NCBI GenBank assembly: GCA_944386805.1
Contig: CALXCO010000023.1
Span: forward strand, 1 to 36,422
Origin: an uncultured Clostridia bacterium
GTDB taxonomy: Bacteria; Bacillota; Clostridia; Oscillospirales; Ruminococcaceae
Reading direction: 5' to 3'
Length of the DNA: 36,422 bases
The notes beneath the pieces were generated by a model. The model ran no database searches, had not been told where the DNA came from, and worked only from the letters and a program-made list of their open reading frames with translations. This document shows positions 1-9,980 of this stretch, piece by piece. Within the stretch, counting starts at the first letter, position 1; each line of letters starts with the position of its first letter. The position numbers and the translations under genes are program-made.

Positions 1-499
1 TACCGATATGCCCAATCTCAATTCGGTAATTATTCAGCCCACAGCTTTCCATCGAACGGATTGCCAGATCAAGCGTTTCCAAATCAGCCCGTCTGCCGCC
101 CACTCCGATGACCTCAATACCAATCTGATCGACTTCATCTGAGTGGCCGCTGTCGGCAGGATTGATCCGGTAGGCGTTCTGATTATAGTACAGCCGCAGC
201 GGCAGCGGATGGTCCCGCAGCCGGGTGCAGGCAAGGCGTGCAATCGGCATCGTCAAATCCGGTTTGACCGCCATCAGCCGGCCTTTCATATCGACCAGCT
301 TATACATATTTTCCTGCGGAATCCCATGGTTTTCCGGGCTGAATACATCGTAAAATTCCAATGCCGGGGTAATTACCTCGGCAAAACCGCGCGGTACCAG
401 CACATCTTTAATCTTGCTTTCCACCAGATGGCGGGAAATACAATCCTCAAACAGAAGATCACGTGTTCCCTCTGGTGTAATCAGTCGGTTTTGGTTCAT
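1..499 (-). CDS. hisZ: ATP phosphoribosyltransferase regulatory subunit HisZ, N-terminal part (cut by left window edge)
   Basis: The first 166 residues are present; the rest lies left of the window. The protein resembles a histidyl-tRNA synthetase catalytic core: a TPEGTRDLL opening, an EVITPALEFYDVF motif 2 region, and a KPDLTMPIARL segment where true HisRS has RPEGTAP. The ERPQKGRYRQFHQ motif of HisRS is replaced by a short AYRIN..SGHSDEVDQIG stretch, which fits HisZ, the catalytically inactive HisRS paralogue that partners short-form HisG in the first step of histidine synthesis. The start ATG at 497-499 is preceded by an AGGAG ribosome binding site about 10 bases away. It has its own promoter and is not co-transcribed with polC by necessity. 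A true HisRS cannot be fully excluded without the C-terminus. Confidence 0.8.
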   Translation of the reverse strand, partial: MNQNRLITPEGTRDLLFEDCISRHLVESKIKDVLVPRGFAEVITPALEFYDVFSPENHGIPQENMYKLVDMKGRLMAVKPDLTMPIARLACTRLRDHPLPLRLYYNQNAYRINPADSGHSDEVDQIGIEVIGVGGRRADLETLDLAIRSMESCGLNNYRIEIGHIG

Positions 500-551
500 T
501 TGCCTTTCACTCCTATATTCTGACGGCGGATATTGCCGGTTCACTTTAACT

Positions 552-567
552 TGCTAATATATTAGCA
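552..567. promoter_or_regulatory. palindromic operator candidate over the hisZ -10 box
   Basis: The 16 bases TGCTAATATATTAGCA are a perfect inverted repeat that covers the hisZ -10 hexamer and the predicted start of transcription. This is the classical position of a repressor site. The regulator is not in the window; TrpR-family HisR/YerC-type repressors of his genes are known in Firmicutes, but I cannot confirm that this sequence is their motif. Confidence 0.55.
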
Positions 568-587
568 TGATAGCAACTAAAAGTCAA
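559..587 (-). promoter_or_regulatory. sigma-A promoter of hisZ
   Basis: On the minus strand a -35 TTGACT (582-587) is separated by exactly 17 bases from a -10 TAATAT (559-564). This gives a leader of about 50 bases before the hisZ ATG. The -10 box lies inside a perfect palindrome, so the promoter is probably repressible. Confidence 0.75.
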
Positions 588-621
588 GCGATTTGTACCT
601 TCTGCCGTCATCCCTGTCGGT

Positions 622-3600
622 TTATCCAAAATCAAACAGGGTCATCTGGCTGGTTTTGGGTATACCTTTCAATGCGCCTGCATTGTCCAGTATCTCAATC
701 ACCGCTTTGGATACACCCGAACGGCTCTGAATTTCTTCGACCGAGATAAAGCTGCCTTCGGCAGCTGCCTGCTCCAATGCTTTTGCAGCGGCTTCACCCA
801 GTCCTTTCAGGGCTGTAAAAGGCAGACGAATCTTGCCGTCTTCAATCTGATAGACCGTCGCTTTGGATTTGTACAGGTCGACCGGCAGGAAGGAATAACC
901 ACGGCAGAGCATCTCATTGATAATCAACAGCGTGTCATGCACGTCATCTTCTTTTGCACTGCGGTCGTCCATCTCACGCAGCGCAATCAACCGCTTGCGG
1001 GTCGCCTCTTTGCCGGCAACCGCAACATCCGCTTCCAAATCACCGCCGCGTACCGTAAAGAACGAAGCATAATATTCCAGCGGATAATAAACCTTATACC
1101 ATGCAAGGCGGATTGCCGCGATAACGTAAGCCGCCGCATGCGCTTTCGGGAACATGTACTTGATCTTCAAGCAGGAATCAATATACCACTCCGGTACACC
1201 ATGGTCCCGCATATCCTGTTTCATTTCCTCGGTCAGCAACTTGGGTGCCTTACCCTTACGGGTGATCTCCATGATTTTAAATGCAAGCTTGGGTTCCAGT
1301 CCCTTGTGCAGCAGATAGGTCATGATCGAGTCACGGCAGCCGATAACCTCCGAAATGGTACAGGTGCCGTCTTTAATCAGCTCCTGTGCGTTGCCCAGCC
1401 AGACGTCGGTTCCGTGGGACAGACCCGATATCTGCAACAAGTCGGAGAATTTAGTCGGATGGCACTGCATCAGCATTCCACGAACAAACGGTGTGCCCAT
1501 CTCCGGCAGAGAAAGGGTTCCGGTTTCCGAAAAGATTTCCTCCGGCGTTACACCGAGCGCCTCGGTCGAATAAAAGAGCGAGTAAATCTTCGGGTCACTC
1601 ATCGTGATCTGCATGACCTTGATGCCGGTATTGTCCTCAATATGTTTATACAGCGTCGGAACTTCGTGCCCAAGCTCATCCAGTTTCAGGATGGTGTCGT
1701 GCAGCGAATGGAAATCGAAGTGGGTCGTCAGGATATCACTGTCCGCCTTGTCGGCAGGATGCTGAATCGGGGTAAAGTCATAAACGTCGTAATCCGACGG
1801 GATAACGACCATGCCGCCCGGATGCTGACCGGTCGTCCGTTTGACGCCTTCGCATCCTTTGGCAAGCCGCAGCTCCTCCGCTTTATGGGCGACCTTGCCG
1901 CGTTCCTGCAAATAGTTCAGTGCATAACCAAACGCCGTCTTTTCCGCAACGGTCGAAATCGTCCCTGCTTTAAAGACGTGGTCAGAACCGAACAGCTCTT
2001 CGGTGTACCGGTGGACATATGACTGATATTCACTGGAGAAGTTCAGGTCGATATCCGGCTCCTTGTCGCCGTCGAATCCCAGGAAGGTTTCGAACGGGAT
2101 ATCGTGCCCGTCCTGGTTCATCCGGGTGCCGCATTCCGGGCAGTCTTTTGCCGGAAGGTCGAATCCCGAACCGCAGCTGCCGTCGGTGATAAACTCGCTG
2201 TGTTTGCACTTGGGGCATACATAGTGCGGTACCAGCGGATTAACCTCCGAAATACCGGCCATATGCGCGACAAACGACGAACCGACCGAACCACGCGAAC
2301 CGACCAGATAGCCATGCTGTTCGGAATAATAAACCAATTTCTGTGCAATCATGTACAAAACCGCGAATCCGTGGCGGATAATCGAATCCAGTTCCCTTTC
2401 CAGCCGCTTTGCGACCAGTTCAGGCACCGGATCACCGTAAATTTCCTTTGCACGTGCCCAGGTAATCCGCTGCAAATCCTCTTCCGACCCAGCGATGCTG
2501 GGCGGATAGGTCCCTTTCGGAATCGGGCGGATATCGTCTTCGATCATATCGGCGATCTTATTCGGGTTGGTGACAACCACCTCATATGCTTTATCGGGGC
2601 CAAGATAGGAAAACTCATCCAGCATCTCATTGGTCGTGCGGAAATAGAGCGGCGCCTGATTGTCGGCGTCCTTAAATTTCATACCGGCCAGCAGGATGGT
2701 GCGGAAGATCGCGTCTTCCGGCTTCATAAAATGCACGTCACCGGTTGCAACAACTGGTTTATTGAGCTTTTCACCAATCCGAAGGATGGTTTTATTGTAT
2801 TCAATCAGCTGATTGCGGTCCTCCGCCCTGCCGGACTCAATCATAAATTCATTGTTGCCCAGCGGCTGGATTTCCAGATAATCATAAAAGGATGCAATGT
2901 CGCACAGCTCTTCAAAAGGTTTCCCCTCGACAACCGCCTGGAACAGTTCCCCTGCTTCACAGGCACTGCCGATCAGCAGCCCTTCCCGGTGTTTCATAAT
3001 CTCACTCTTTGGGGTGCGGGGCCGGCGGTAATAATACTTAACATGTGCGCAGGAAACCAGTTTATACAGGTTTTTCAGTCCGACTGAGTTTTTGACCAGC
3101 AGAATCTGATGGTAGGATTTGAGCTGTTTGGGATCACCGCTGGTCAGCGAACCATTCAGCTGATCGAGGGTATGCAGCCCCATCTCCTCCTGCATCTTTT
3201 TGACCATCTGCGCAAAAATCAGCGCCAGCGTTGACGCATCGTCACAGGCACGGTGATGGTGGAATTCTTCCAGACCGAGATGCTTCGCAATCACGTCCAG
3301 CTTATATTTTCCCAGTTCCGGATACAGACTCCGTGCAATCGTCAGCGTATCCACACTGGTATGATCGATGGTGATGCCATGCCGGCCAGCTGCTGCCCGA
3401 ATAAAGGACATATCAAAAGAGGCGTTGTGCGCGACCAGCGGCCGGTCTCCGGCAAATTCGAGGAACTGCCGCAGTGCTTCTTCCTCTTTCGGAGCGTCCG
3501 CGACCATCTCATCAGTGATACTGGTCAACTGGACAATCTTTTCAGGAATCGGTTTTTCCGGGTTGACAAAGGTATCGAATGTCTCACGGATTTCACCGCC

Positions 3601-4992
3601 TGAAAACAGTACCGCGCCGATTTCAGTCAGCCGTTCGGTTGCAGCACTCAGTCCAGTCGTCTCAACGTCAAAAACAATATATTCACCGTCCAGCGGCGTC
3701 TGGGCATCTCCATGCACCGCATTTTCGCAGTCGTTGACGAAATAATCTTCAACACCGTAAATCAGTTTCAGATTGCTGCCGCCCTTGCGGACGCCATCCA
3801 ATGCTGCGACTGCATCCGGGTATGCCTGAACAACCCCATGGTCGGTGATCGCAACGGCCCGATGTCCCCAACGGGCCGCAGTTTTGATGATATCCGAAAC
3901 TTCAGCTACCGAGTCCATCGAAGACATCTTAGAGTGGCAGTGCAGTTCCACCCGTTTTTCAGGCGCTTCATCCATCTTCGGAATCTTTTCGACAACCATG
4001 ATGTCATACGGCTTGATCGAGATTTCCCGGTCGTATTTGTCGTCGACAACTTCACCGCGTACGATCACGGTTGCACCCGGCTTCAGCATATCGTAGCGTT
4101 CCCGGTTACGGGCATCGTCAATGATCTTCATATTATTGGACGAGGTATAGTCGCTGAAAGAATAGGTCAGGATGACCTTGCTGCCGTCTCTGGTATCACG
4201 CGATTCAGATGCAAAGATATCTCCCCAGACGACCACTGTTCCACTGGCAACATTGACTTCCCGAAGCGGTGTCGGTGACTGGGTGATTTTTTTGCCCTTA
4301 ATCAGCGTCGCGTTTTCTTTCAGATGCAGCTCGGTGAAGTTGATTGTAATTGGTGTCGGTTCCTTGACGCCGGAATCACGGCGGCTGAACCCACCTCTGC
4401 CGCCGCCAAATCCGCCGAAACCACCCGAAGGTGTAGCCGGACGAGGAGCGGGACGTGGTTGTTCAGAAGGAGGCGGTGCAATCATGGGCGGCGGCGGTGT
4501 ATAATCTTCGTCGCGCAGTGTCGTAACTCCTTCAAACGATACCGTCACCGGCAGGCTGAAATGCTCATGTACAATCTTTTCGATTTCATGCCCGACATGC
4601 GCCGCCTCCAGAATCTGAAGGCCGCCATGCCCCAAGCTGATATGCAAAACCTGTCCGTCAAAGGTAGCGGTTGCGTCGTCAAAAAAGCCGTTGACCACAC
4701 TGCTTCGGGTCTTCAGCTCTTCAATAATTGACGGCAGCAGATCTGCTGAAAAGAGGTTGGGCAGATACTTCATCTGAATCTTAAACAGACTCAGCCCGGT
4801 TTTCCGCAAAACCTCCGACTGACAGTCCCAGACTTCGCGGGTTCCGATGTACTTTTCACTTTTGACTTCCGCAAAGATATGCTGTGTCTTTTCGTCCGCC
4901 GTCAGCGTCAGAATCTCCGCACTGTCAAATAACGTCAGATACGGTTCCTGCAGATAGCAGCCGAATATTTTCAGAAAATTGCATCCAGGCAA
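622..4992 (-). CDS. polC: DNA polymerase III alpha subunit, PolC type
   Basis: Replicative polymerase of Gram-positive bacteria, 1456 residues from the chosen start. Domain order: N-terminal domains; a Pro- then Gly-rich linker (about 165-210); OB fold; first half of the PHP domain (ELHCHS near 349); an inserted DEDD 3'-5' proofreading exonuclease (DVETTG near 442); rest of PHP; a Cys4 zinc module (CPKC...CPEC); and the polymerase palm with the catalytic PDIDLNF motif. The inserted exonuclease and zinc module distinguish PolC from DnaE. The tail QMTLFDF matches a beta-clamp-binding motif. The open frame begins with TTG at 5028 inside ispG, but the TTG at 4990-4992 has AAAGGA nine bases upstream and is the better start. 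It is the last gene of the pyrH operon, 22 bases after ispG. Confidence 0.95.
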   Translation of the reverse strand: MPGCNFLKIFGCYLQEPYLTLFDSAEILTLTADEKTQHIFAEVKSEKYIGTREVWDCQSEVLRKTGLSLFKIQMKYLPNLFSADLLPSIIEELKTRSSVVNGFFDDATATFDGQVLHISLGHGGLQILEAAHVGHEIEKIVHEHFSLPVTVSFEGVTTLRDEDYTPPPPMIAPPPSEQPRPAPRPATPSGGFGGFGGGRGGFSRRDSGVKEPTPITINFTELHLKENATLIKGKKITQSPTPLREVNVASGTVVVWGDIFASESRDTRDGSKVILTYSFSDYTSSNNMKIIDDARNRERYDMLKPGATVIVRGEVVDDKYDREISIKPYDIMVVEKIPKMDEAPEKRVELHCHSKMSSMDSVAEVSDIIKTAARWGHRAVAITDHGVVQAYPDAVAALDGVRKGGSNLKLIYGVEDYFVNDCENAVHGDAQTPLDGEYIVFDVETTGLSAATERLTEIGAVLFSGGEIRETFDTFVNPEKPIPEKIVQLTSITDEMVADAPKEEEALRQFLEFAGDRPLVAHNASFDMSFIRAAAGRHGITIDHTSVDTLTIARSLYPELGKYKLDVIAKHLGLEEFHHHRACDDASTLALIFAQMVKKMQEEMGLHTLDQLNGSLTSGDPKQLKSYHQILLVKNSVGLKNLYKLVSCAHVKYYYRRPRTPKSEIMKHREGLLIGSACEAGELFQAVVEGKPFEELCDIASFYDYLEIQPLGNNEFMIESGRAEDRNQLIEYNKTILRIGEKLNKPVVATGDVHFMKPEDAIFRTILLAGMKFKDADNQAPLYFRTTNEMLDEFSYLGPDKAYEVVVTNPNKIADMIEDDIRPIPKGTYPPSIAGSEEDLQRITWARAKEIYGDPVPELVAKRLERELDSIIRHGFAVLYMIAQKLVYYSEQHGYLVGSRGSVGSSFVAHMAGISEVNPLVPHYVCPKCKHSEFITDGSCGSGFDLPAKDCPECGTRMNQDGHDIPFETFLGFDGDKEPDIDLNFSSEYQSYVHRYTEELFGSDHVFKAGTISTVAEKTAFGYALNYLQERGKVAHKAEELRLAKGCEGVKRTTGQHPGGMVVIPSDYDVYDFTPIQHPADKADSDILTTHFDFHSLHDTILKLDELGHEVPTLYKHIEDNTGIKVMQITMSDPKIYSLFYSTEALGVTPEEIFSETGTLSLPEMGTPFVRGMLMQCHPTKFSDLLQISGLSHGTDVWLGNAQELIKDGTCTISEVIGCRDSIMTYLLHKGLEPKLAFKIMEITRKGKAPKLLTEEMKQDMRDHGVPEWYIDSCLKIKYMFPKAHAAAYVIAAIRLAWYKVYYPLEYYASFFTVRGGDLEADVAVAGKEATRKRLIALREMDDRSAKEDDVHDTLLIINEMLCRGYSFLPVDLYKSKATVYQIEDGKIRLPFTALKGLGEAAAKALEQAAAEGSFISVEEIQSRSGVSKAVIEILDNAGALKGIPKTSQMTLFDFG

Positions 4993-5014
4993 TTGGTTCC
5001 ATCCTTTCCCGGTG

Positions 5015-6055
5015 TCAGAGTGTCTCAATCTCTTTCATCAGTTCATCTACAATCTGGTCTTCCGGTACCGTGCGCAGAATCTGTCCCTTTTTGAACAGAA
5101 CGCCGCACCCGTTGCCGCCGGCAACCCCGATGTCCGCTTCTTTTGCTTCGCCGGGTCCATTGACAACACAGCCCATGCAGGCAACGGTAATATTCTTATG
5201 AACCGACGCAAGCCGCCGTTCCACTTCATTTGCCAGGCCGATCAGGTCGATTCTCGTCCGTCCGCAGGTCGGGCAGGAAATCAGACGGGCATAACCGGTA
5301 TCATATCCCAATCCAGTCAGGATATCACGCGCCGCATAAACCTCTTTGACCGGCGAATCGGTCAGCGATACCCGGATGGTATCGCCAATTCCGTCCAACA
5401 GCAGGCTTCCGATACCGGCAGCCGATTTGATCAGGCCCATCCGTTCGGTGCCGGCCTCGGTAACCCCAAGGTGCAGCGGATACGGGCAGCACTGCGCGAG
5501 CATCCGGTAAGCCTTGACCATCGTCGGAACACTGGTGGACTTGAGCGACAGAACAATCTGGTCAAAGTCATACCGTTCCAGTAAACGCATATGGTACAGT
5601 CCACTTTCGACCAGCGCTTCGGCAGTCGGTCCGCCAAACTTTGCAAGGATTTCCTTTTCAACCGAACCGGAATTGACACCAATCCGAATCGGCACCCCTT
5701 TATTCCGGCAGGCGTCCGCTACAGCTTTTACGTGGTCATCGGAACCAATGTTGCCGGGATTGATACGAATCTTGTCGATACCCGCATCCAGTGATTCCAG
5801 CGCCAGACGGTAGTCAAAATGGATATCCGCGACCAGCGGAATAGAAATTGCTTCCTTAATCTTTGGAATCAGCGCGACCGCTTCATGGTCGGGAATCGCG
5901 ACCCTCAGAATCTCACAGCCGGCTGCTTCCAGTTCCTTTGCCTGCCGGACATTGCCTTCGATATCGGTGCTGGGAACATTCAGCATCGACTGGATATAAA
6001 TTTTCCCATCGCCAAGCGTCAGATTTTTGAGCCGGACCGGGGTTACTTTACGCAT
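5015..6055 (-). CDS. ispG: 4-hydroxy-3-methylbut-2-en-1-yl diphosphate synthase (flavodoxin/ferredoxin)
   Basis: Penultimate step of the MEP isoprenoid pathway: reductive ring opening of MEcPP to HMBPP, using a [4Fe-4S] cluster. The 346-residue protein has the TIM-barrel region ([35 protein letters not shown]) followed by the C-terminal iron-sulfur domain with CPTCGRT and CVVNGPGEA, which carry the three Cys and the Glu that bind the cluster. The start at 6055 has AGGAG eight bases upstream; an in-frame Met 11 codons earlier has none. It lies between rseP and polC, with a likely promoter of its own overlapping the rseP stop. Dxr of the same pathway is two genes away. Confidence 0.95.
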   Translation of the reverse strand: MRKVTPVRLKNLTLGDGKIYIQSMLNVPSTDIEGNVRQAKELEAAGCEILRVAIPDHEAVALIPKIKEAISIPLVADIHFDYRLALESLDAGIDKIRINPGNIGSDDHVKAVADACRNKGVPIRIGVNSGSVEKEILAKFGGPTAEALVESGLYHMRLLERYDFDQIVLSLKSTSVPTMVKAYRMLAQCCPYPLHLGVTEAGTERMGLIKSAAGIGSLLLDGIGDTIRVSLTDSPVKEVYAARDILTGLGYDTGYARLISCPTCGRTRIDLIGLANEVERRLASVHKNITVACMGCVVNGPGEAKEADIGVAGGNGCGVLFKKGQILRTVPEDQIVDELMKEIETL

Positions 6056-6129
6056 AAACAAACGCTCCTTTTTCTGATCTGTCTGCACAACATCGACAGG
6101 ATTCTGACATTTTCAGACATTCATCTTAT

Positions 6130-6158
6130 ATTATATCATCCGCGAATCAGATTGACAA
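6130..6158 (-). promoter_or_regulatory. internal promoter for ispG-polC
   Basis: Minus-strand -35 TTGTCA (6153-6158), 17-base spacer and consensus -10 TATAAT (6130-6135). It overlaps the last codons and stop of rseP and would give a leader of about 68 bases before ispG. Seen directly as a sequence match; activity is inferred. Confidence 0.6.
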
Positions 6159-7146
6159 TATCCTGATAGGAAACAAATACAACCAGCGCAATCACCAGGA
6201 TAAATCCTGCAAAATGCACATAGGCTTCGTATTCCGGTTTGATTCTTTTCCGGGTAATCGCTTCAAACAGCAGAAATACCAGCCGTCCGCCATCCAGTGC
6301 CGGTATCGGCAGAAGGTTGAAGATGCCGACGTTGACGGTGATAAAGGCAAACAGGTTCATGACGGTTGACATACCTGCTTTGGTTGCTTCGCCGACTGCC
6401 TGTGCAGTACCGATCGGTCCCGACAGGTCGGAAATCGCCGCCTGACCGGTGACCAGCTGTCCGATGGAAATCCAGATCAGACGGCCAATCGACGCCGTTT
6501 TCCCCAGAGAATACCCCAGCGTATTGACCAGTCCACGCTGTAATCCAACCACTTTAAAATCGATGACCAGCGTTCCGCCATCTATCGTAAATTGAACATT
6601 ATTGAGTGTAACTTTCTCGCCATCCCGGCGGACAACCATATCCACAACCCCATCTGCGTCGGTCGACAGAGCAAAAATAATATCACTGTCCACCCACATC
6701 GTCCGGTCGTTGATTTTGAGTATCTGGTCCCCGACCTGCAAACCGCTGGCCTGCGTAGATGCGCCTTCCGAAAACTCGGCAATGGTTGTTGAAGCCAATG
6801 TCTTATTGGGAATTGTCAGCGCCAGTATAATAATAAATCCCAGCACCAAATTCATGATGGCGCCTGCACAGACGATGATGATTCGTTTCCATACCGCCTG
6901 GTTACAGAAAGCGCGCGGGTCATCTGATTGGTCGCTCTCCCCTTCCATCGCGACAAATCCACCGATCGGGAACAGCCGCCAGGAATAACGTGTCTCCTTT
7001 TTGCCAAACCGCAAAAGGGTTGGACCCATTCCGATCGCAAACTCATTGACCCGAACCCCACACAGCCGGGCAGCAAAAAAATGTCCGCATTCATGAATAA
7101 TGATAATCGCGGCAAAAATCAGCAGCGTTAACAGAATACTCTTCAT
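6136..7146 (-). CDS. rseP: site-2 zinc metalloprotease RseP/RasP
   Basis: Intramembrane protease of 336 residues that cuts transmembrane segments, typically of anti-sigma factors and leftover signal peptides. The first membrane segment carries the zinc site HECGH (18-22). A second membrane segment follows at about 90-112, then a single PDZ domain (about 115-190), and the third motif, NLLPIPALDGGRL, near 280 supplies the metal-binding Asp. A last membrane segment lies at about 315-333. The ATG has GGGAGG close upstream, and the gene is only 14 bases after dxr. This is its usual place between dxr and the polC end of the operon in Firmicutes. Confidence 0.95.
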   Translation of the reverse strand: MKSILLTLLIFAAIIIIHECGHFFAARLCGVRVNEFAIGMGPTLLRFGKKETRYSWRLFPIGGFVAMEGESDQSDDPRAFCNQAVWKRIIIVCAGAIMNLVLGFIIILALTIPNKTLASTTIAEFSEGASTQASGLQVGDQILKINDRTMWVDSDIIFALSTDADGVVDMVVRRDGEKVTLNNVQFTIDGGTLVIDFKVVGLQRGLVNTLGYSLGKTASIGRLIWISIGQLVTGQAAISDLSGPIGTAQAVGEATKAGMSTVMNLFAFITVNVGIFNLLPIPALDGGRLVFLLFEAITRKRIKPEYEAYVHFAGFILVIALVVFVSYQDIVNLIRG

Positions 7147-7160
7147 GTGACCTCCCGAAA

Positions 7161-8300
7161 TCAGATTTTGCTCAGGACAAACTGACGTGCCTGCTCTTCA
7201 GCAGCAAGAATATTTTCCAGCGTGACCGGACCGTCACACCGTTCACCCAGCACCTCACAGACAAGATCTCCAATCTGCAAAAAGCTGACCTTGCCTTTCA
7301 AGAACAACTCTACCAGCAGTTCATTCGCCGAATTGACCAGCGTCGGATACAACCCACCGCGGGAAATCGCGTCCAGCGCAGCTTTCAGGCAAACAAAGGT
7401 TTCCATGTCAGGTTTATAGAAGGTAAGCTTGCCGTAATCAGTCAAACTCAACCGTCCGGTTGGGCATGCCGTCCGTTCTGGATAGGTCAGTGCATACTGA
7501 ATCGGGATCTTCATATCCGGTACCCCAAGCTGCCCAATCACCGAATAGTCGTCAAACTCCACCAATGAATGGACGACACTTTCCCGATGGACAACGACTT
7601 CGATCTGCTCCGGACGCACGCCGAACAAGTGAACCGCTTCGATCACTTCCAGTCCCTTGTTCATCATCGTTGCCGAATCAATTGTGATCTTCGCACCCAT
7701 GCTCCAGTTGGGGTGTTTGAGCGCGCGTTCAGGCGTGATATCCTCCAGATCTTTCCGGGTCATCCCAAAGAACGGACCGCCGGATGCCGTCAGAAGTATT
7801 TTATTCAGATGACAGTGCCGGTATCCTTCCAGACACTGAAAAATTGCGGAATGTTCCGAATCAACCGGGAAAATCCGCACTCCTTTTTCAGCTGCACGCT
7901 TCATGACCAGTTCACCGCCGGTGACCAGCGTCTCCTTATTGGCCAGTGCAAGGGTGTTCCCTGCCTCAATTGCCGCCAGCGTCGGACGCAGGCCAATCAT
8001 CCCCATCACCGAATTGAGGACGATGCCGGCGTTTTCATCAGCCGCCAATGCGCAAAGTCCCTCAATGCCGGTCAGTACCTCGACGTCCAGATCACGGACA
8101 CGGGTGCAAAAACTCTGATAATGGTCCGGGTCGGCAATACAGACGCGTGCCGGATGAAAAGCGCGAACCTGCTCTTCCAGCAGCTGCTCGCTCCGGTTGG
8201 CAGCCAGGGCATATACTTTAAACCCATGTGCCTGGCAGACGTCGAGTGCCTGTGTTCCAATCGAACCGGTCGAGCCGAGTATCGTGACATTTTTTTCCAT
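7161..8300 (-). CDS. dxr: 1-deoxy-D-xylulose 5-phosphate reductoisomerase
   Basis: First committed step of the MEP pathway: NADPH-dependent rearrangement and reduction of DXP to MEP. The 379-residue length is normal. The NADPH-binding loop GSTGSIG is at 9-15, the catalytic PVDSEHSAIFQ stretch is near 145, and the flexible loop HPNWSMG and the ALTYPER region are present. The start has AAAGG eight bases upstream. An 87-base gap with a strong hairpin separates it from cdsA, unlike the tight spacing elsewhere in this operon. Confidence 0.96.
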   Translation of the reverse strand: MEKNVTILGSTGSIGTQALDVCQAHGFKVYALAANRSEQLLEEQVRAFHPARVCIADPDHYQSFCTRVRDLDVEVLTGIEGLCALAADENAGIVLNSVMGMIGLRPTLAAIEAGNTLALANKETLVTGGELVMKRAAEKGVRIFPVDSEHSAIFQCLEGYRHCHLNKILLTASGGPFFGMTRKDLEDITPERALKHPNWSMGAKITIDSATMMNKGLEVIEAVHLFGVRPEQIEVVVHRESVVHSLVEFDDYSVIGQLGVPDMKIPIQYALTYPERTACPTGRLSLTDYGKLTFYKPDMETFVCLKAALDAISRGGLYPTLVNSANELLVELFLKGKVSFLQIGDLVCEVLGERCDGPVTLENILAAEEQARQFVLSKI

Positions 8301-8352
8301 GTATACAACCTTTCCTTTCTCTTACGGGCGTAAATGCCCCATATGGAAAAGC

Positions 8353-8382
8353 AGCCCCGGTACAGAAGGTCTGTCCGGGGCT
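8353..8382 (-). terminator. terminator-like hairpin between cdsA and dxr
   Basis: Arms AGCCCCGG + ACAGA (8353-8366) and TCTGT + CCGGGGCT (8370-8382) give 13 pairs with one bulged T and a 3-base loop. On the minus strand it is followed by GCTTTTCC. The short T run suggests a partial terminator, attenuator or mRNA-processing/stability element inside the operon. Confidence 0.5.
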
Positions 8383-8387
8383 CCGTT

Positions 8388-9227
8388 TCAGTTGACAATC
8401 GTCATAATGGGAAAATACAGTAAGATCAGATAGATGGTCGGCGCAACAAACAAAAAGCTGTCAAACCGGTCCATCACGCCTCCATGTCCCGGCATAATCT
8501 TGCCGAAATCCTTGATACCGGTCTGCCTTTTCACGACCGACGCCATCAGATCGCCGACAATGCTGACCAGTGAGCAGAATATTGAAATCACTGCAATCGT
8601 TCCCCAGGAGAATACCATCTGCACCCCGTAGAAATGCAGATAATACTGCTGGTAACAAAAACAGGTCAGCATGAAAAAGATACAGCAGCCCACAACTCCG
8701 CCAACAGCTCCCTCAATCGTCTTATGGGGACTGATCAGCGGTGCCATTTTATGTTTGCCGAACGCCCGGCCTGCAAAGTATGCACAGCTGTCCGAAATCC
8801 ATGCCGCTACACAGCAGAGCAGCACATACAGAATGCCATGCTGATAACGGTCTCGCATCAAAATGACCGTAGACAGCGCGGTCGGAACGACCAGCGAAAT
8901 AAAAAACGAAATGGCTACCTCTTCAAATCGGATTTCGGTGTGGTACAGCAGCAGCGAACCAAACATCAGAATAAAATAGCCGAGTGTAACGTAGACCTGC
9001 ATCCCGTGTATACGCAGCGTGCTGAAAAACGGGACAACCAGTGCGTAACCAAGTGAAAAAACAAGCAGAGCTTTAGATTTGACATAGCTGGTTGCATGTA
9101 GCAGCTCAAATACGGCGGCTGCACTGATCAGCGAAACCGCAATATTCAGCACAAATGTCTCGTAAAAGGCAAAAACTCCCGCTAGAATCACCAGTGCAAC
9201 GGCGGCGGATATAATGCGTTGTTTCAT
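8388..9227 (-). CDS. cdsA: phosphatidate cytidylyltransferase
   Basis: Makes CDP-diacylglycerol from phosphatidic acid and CTP for phospholipid synthesis in the membrane. The 279-residue protein has about eight hydrophobic segments and the family signature near the C-terminus, SIVGDLMASVVKRQTGIKDFG..MPGHGGVMDRFDS. The start at 9227 has GCAGG eight bases upstream; two TTG codons just before it in the same frame are less well placed. It sits between uppS (33-base gap) and dxr, the standard order. Confidence 0.95.
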   Translation of the reverse strand: MKQRIISAAVALVILAGVFAFYETFVLNIAVSLISAAAVFELLHATSYVKSKALLVFSLGYALVVPFFSTLRIHGMQVYVTLGYFILMFGSLLLYHTEIRFEEVAISFFISLVVPTALSTVILMRDRYQHGILYVLLCCVAAWISDSCAYFAGRAFGKHKMAPLISPHKTIEGAVGGVVGCCIFFMLTCFCYQQYYLHFYGVQMVFSWGTIAVISIFCSLVSIVGDLMASVVKRQTGIKDFGKIMPGHGGVMDRFDSFLFVAPTIYLILLYFPIMTIVN

Positions 9228-9260
9228 CAACAAAACCTGCCTTTCTGTCGGAAGTCAGCC

Positions 9261-9980
9261 TCATTCATTGGCAAGACCGCCGAACCGCCGGGAACGACTG
9301 TTGTATTCCGCAATGGCGGCATCAAGGGTGGCCGGCTTGAAATCCGGCCATAGTACGCCGGACATAAACACATATTCAGCATACGCACACTGCCAGATCA
9401 GGAAATTGGACAGACGGTACTCCCCACTCGGACGGATAATCAAATCAACATCCGGTATCCCATCGGTATACAGATAGCTGGAAAAGAGCGATTCATTCAC
9501 CTGATGAGGGAAAATTTTTCCAGCCTGAACATCGTCAGCCAGCATCCGCGCAGCATGAACGATCTCCGCCCTTCCGCCATAATTGATGGCGAGAATCAAA
9601 GTCAAGCCGGTCGCATTCCGGCTCTTTTCCTCTGCCCGCTGCATCTTGGCCCGGATGTCATCGTCAAATACCGACCGGTCACCAATAAACCGGACACGGA
9701 TATTTTCCTTTGCATATCCGTCCATCTCATTCAAATACGAACGGAGCAGCTCAATAATCGAGTCCACCTCGTCTTTGGGACGTTTCCAGTTCTCGGTCGA
9801 AAAGACATAGGTCGTCAGGTATTTCAGGCCGATCTTGTTGGCATAACGGGCGATCTCCTTAAAAGTGGATGCACCTGCACGATGCCCCATCTTTCGTGGA
9901 AGACCGCGTTTTTTCGCCCAGCGTCCGTTTCCATCCATAATAATGCCGATGTGAGTCGGCAAATTTGCTTGCTGCATCAT
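9261..9980 (-). CDS. uppS: undecaprenyl diphosphate synthase (cis-prenyltransferase)
   Basis: Condenses eight IPP units onto farnesyl diphosphate to give the C55 carrier for peptidoglycan and wall polymers. The 239-residue protein carries the catalytic MDGNGRWAKKRG motif (Asp near 16), HRAG, the TLILAINYGGRAEI segment, and the C-terminal DLIIRPSGEYRLSNFLIWQ..YAE substrate-binding block. Its ATG overlaps the stop codon of frr (TGATG), so the two are translationally coupled, with AGGAG in the end of frr. Confidence 0.96.
   Translation of the reverse strand: MMQQANLPTHIGIIMDGNGRWAKKRGLPRKMGHRAGASTFKEIARYANKIGLKYLTTYVFSTENWKRPKDEVDSIIELLRSYLNEMDGYAKENIRVRFIGDRSVFDDDIRAKMQRAEEKSRNATGLTLILAINYGGRAEIVHAARMLADDVQAGKIFPHQVNESLFSSYLYTDGIPDVDLIIRPSGEYRLSNFLIWQCAYAEYVFMSGVLWPDFKPATLDAAIAEYNSRSRRFGGLANE

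Noticed and set aside
500-621. T-box or riboswitch leader for hisZ
   Set aside because: The leader from the predicted start is only about 50 bases and shows no T-box sequence or terminator; a promoter palindrome explains the region better.
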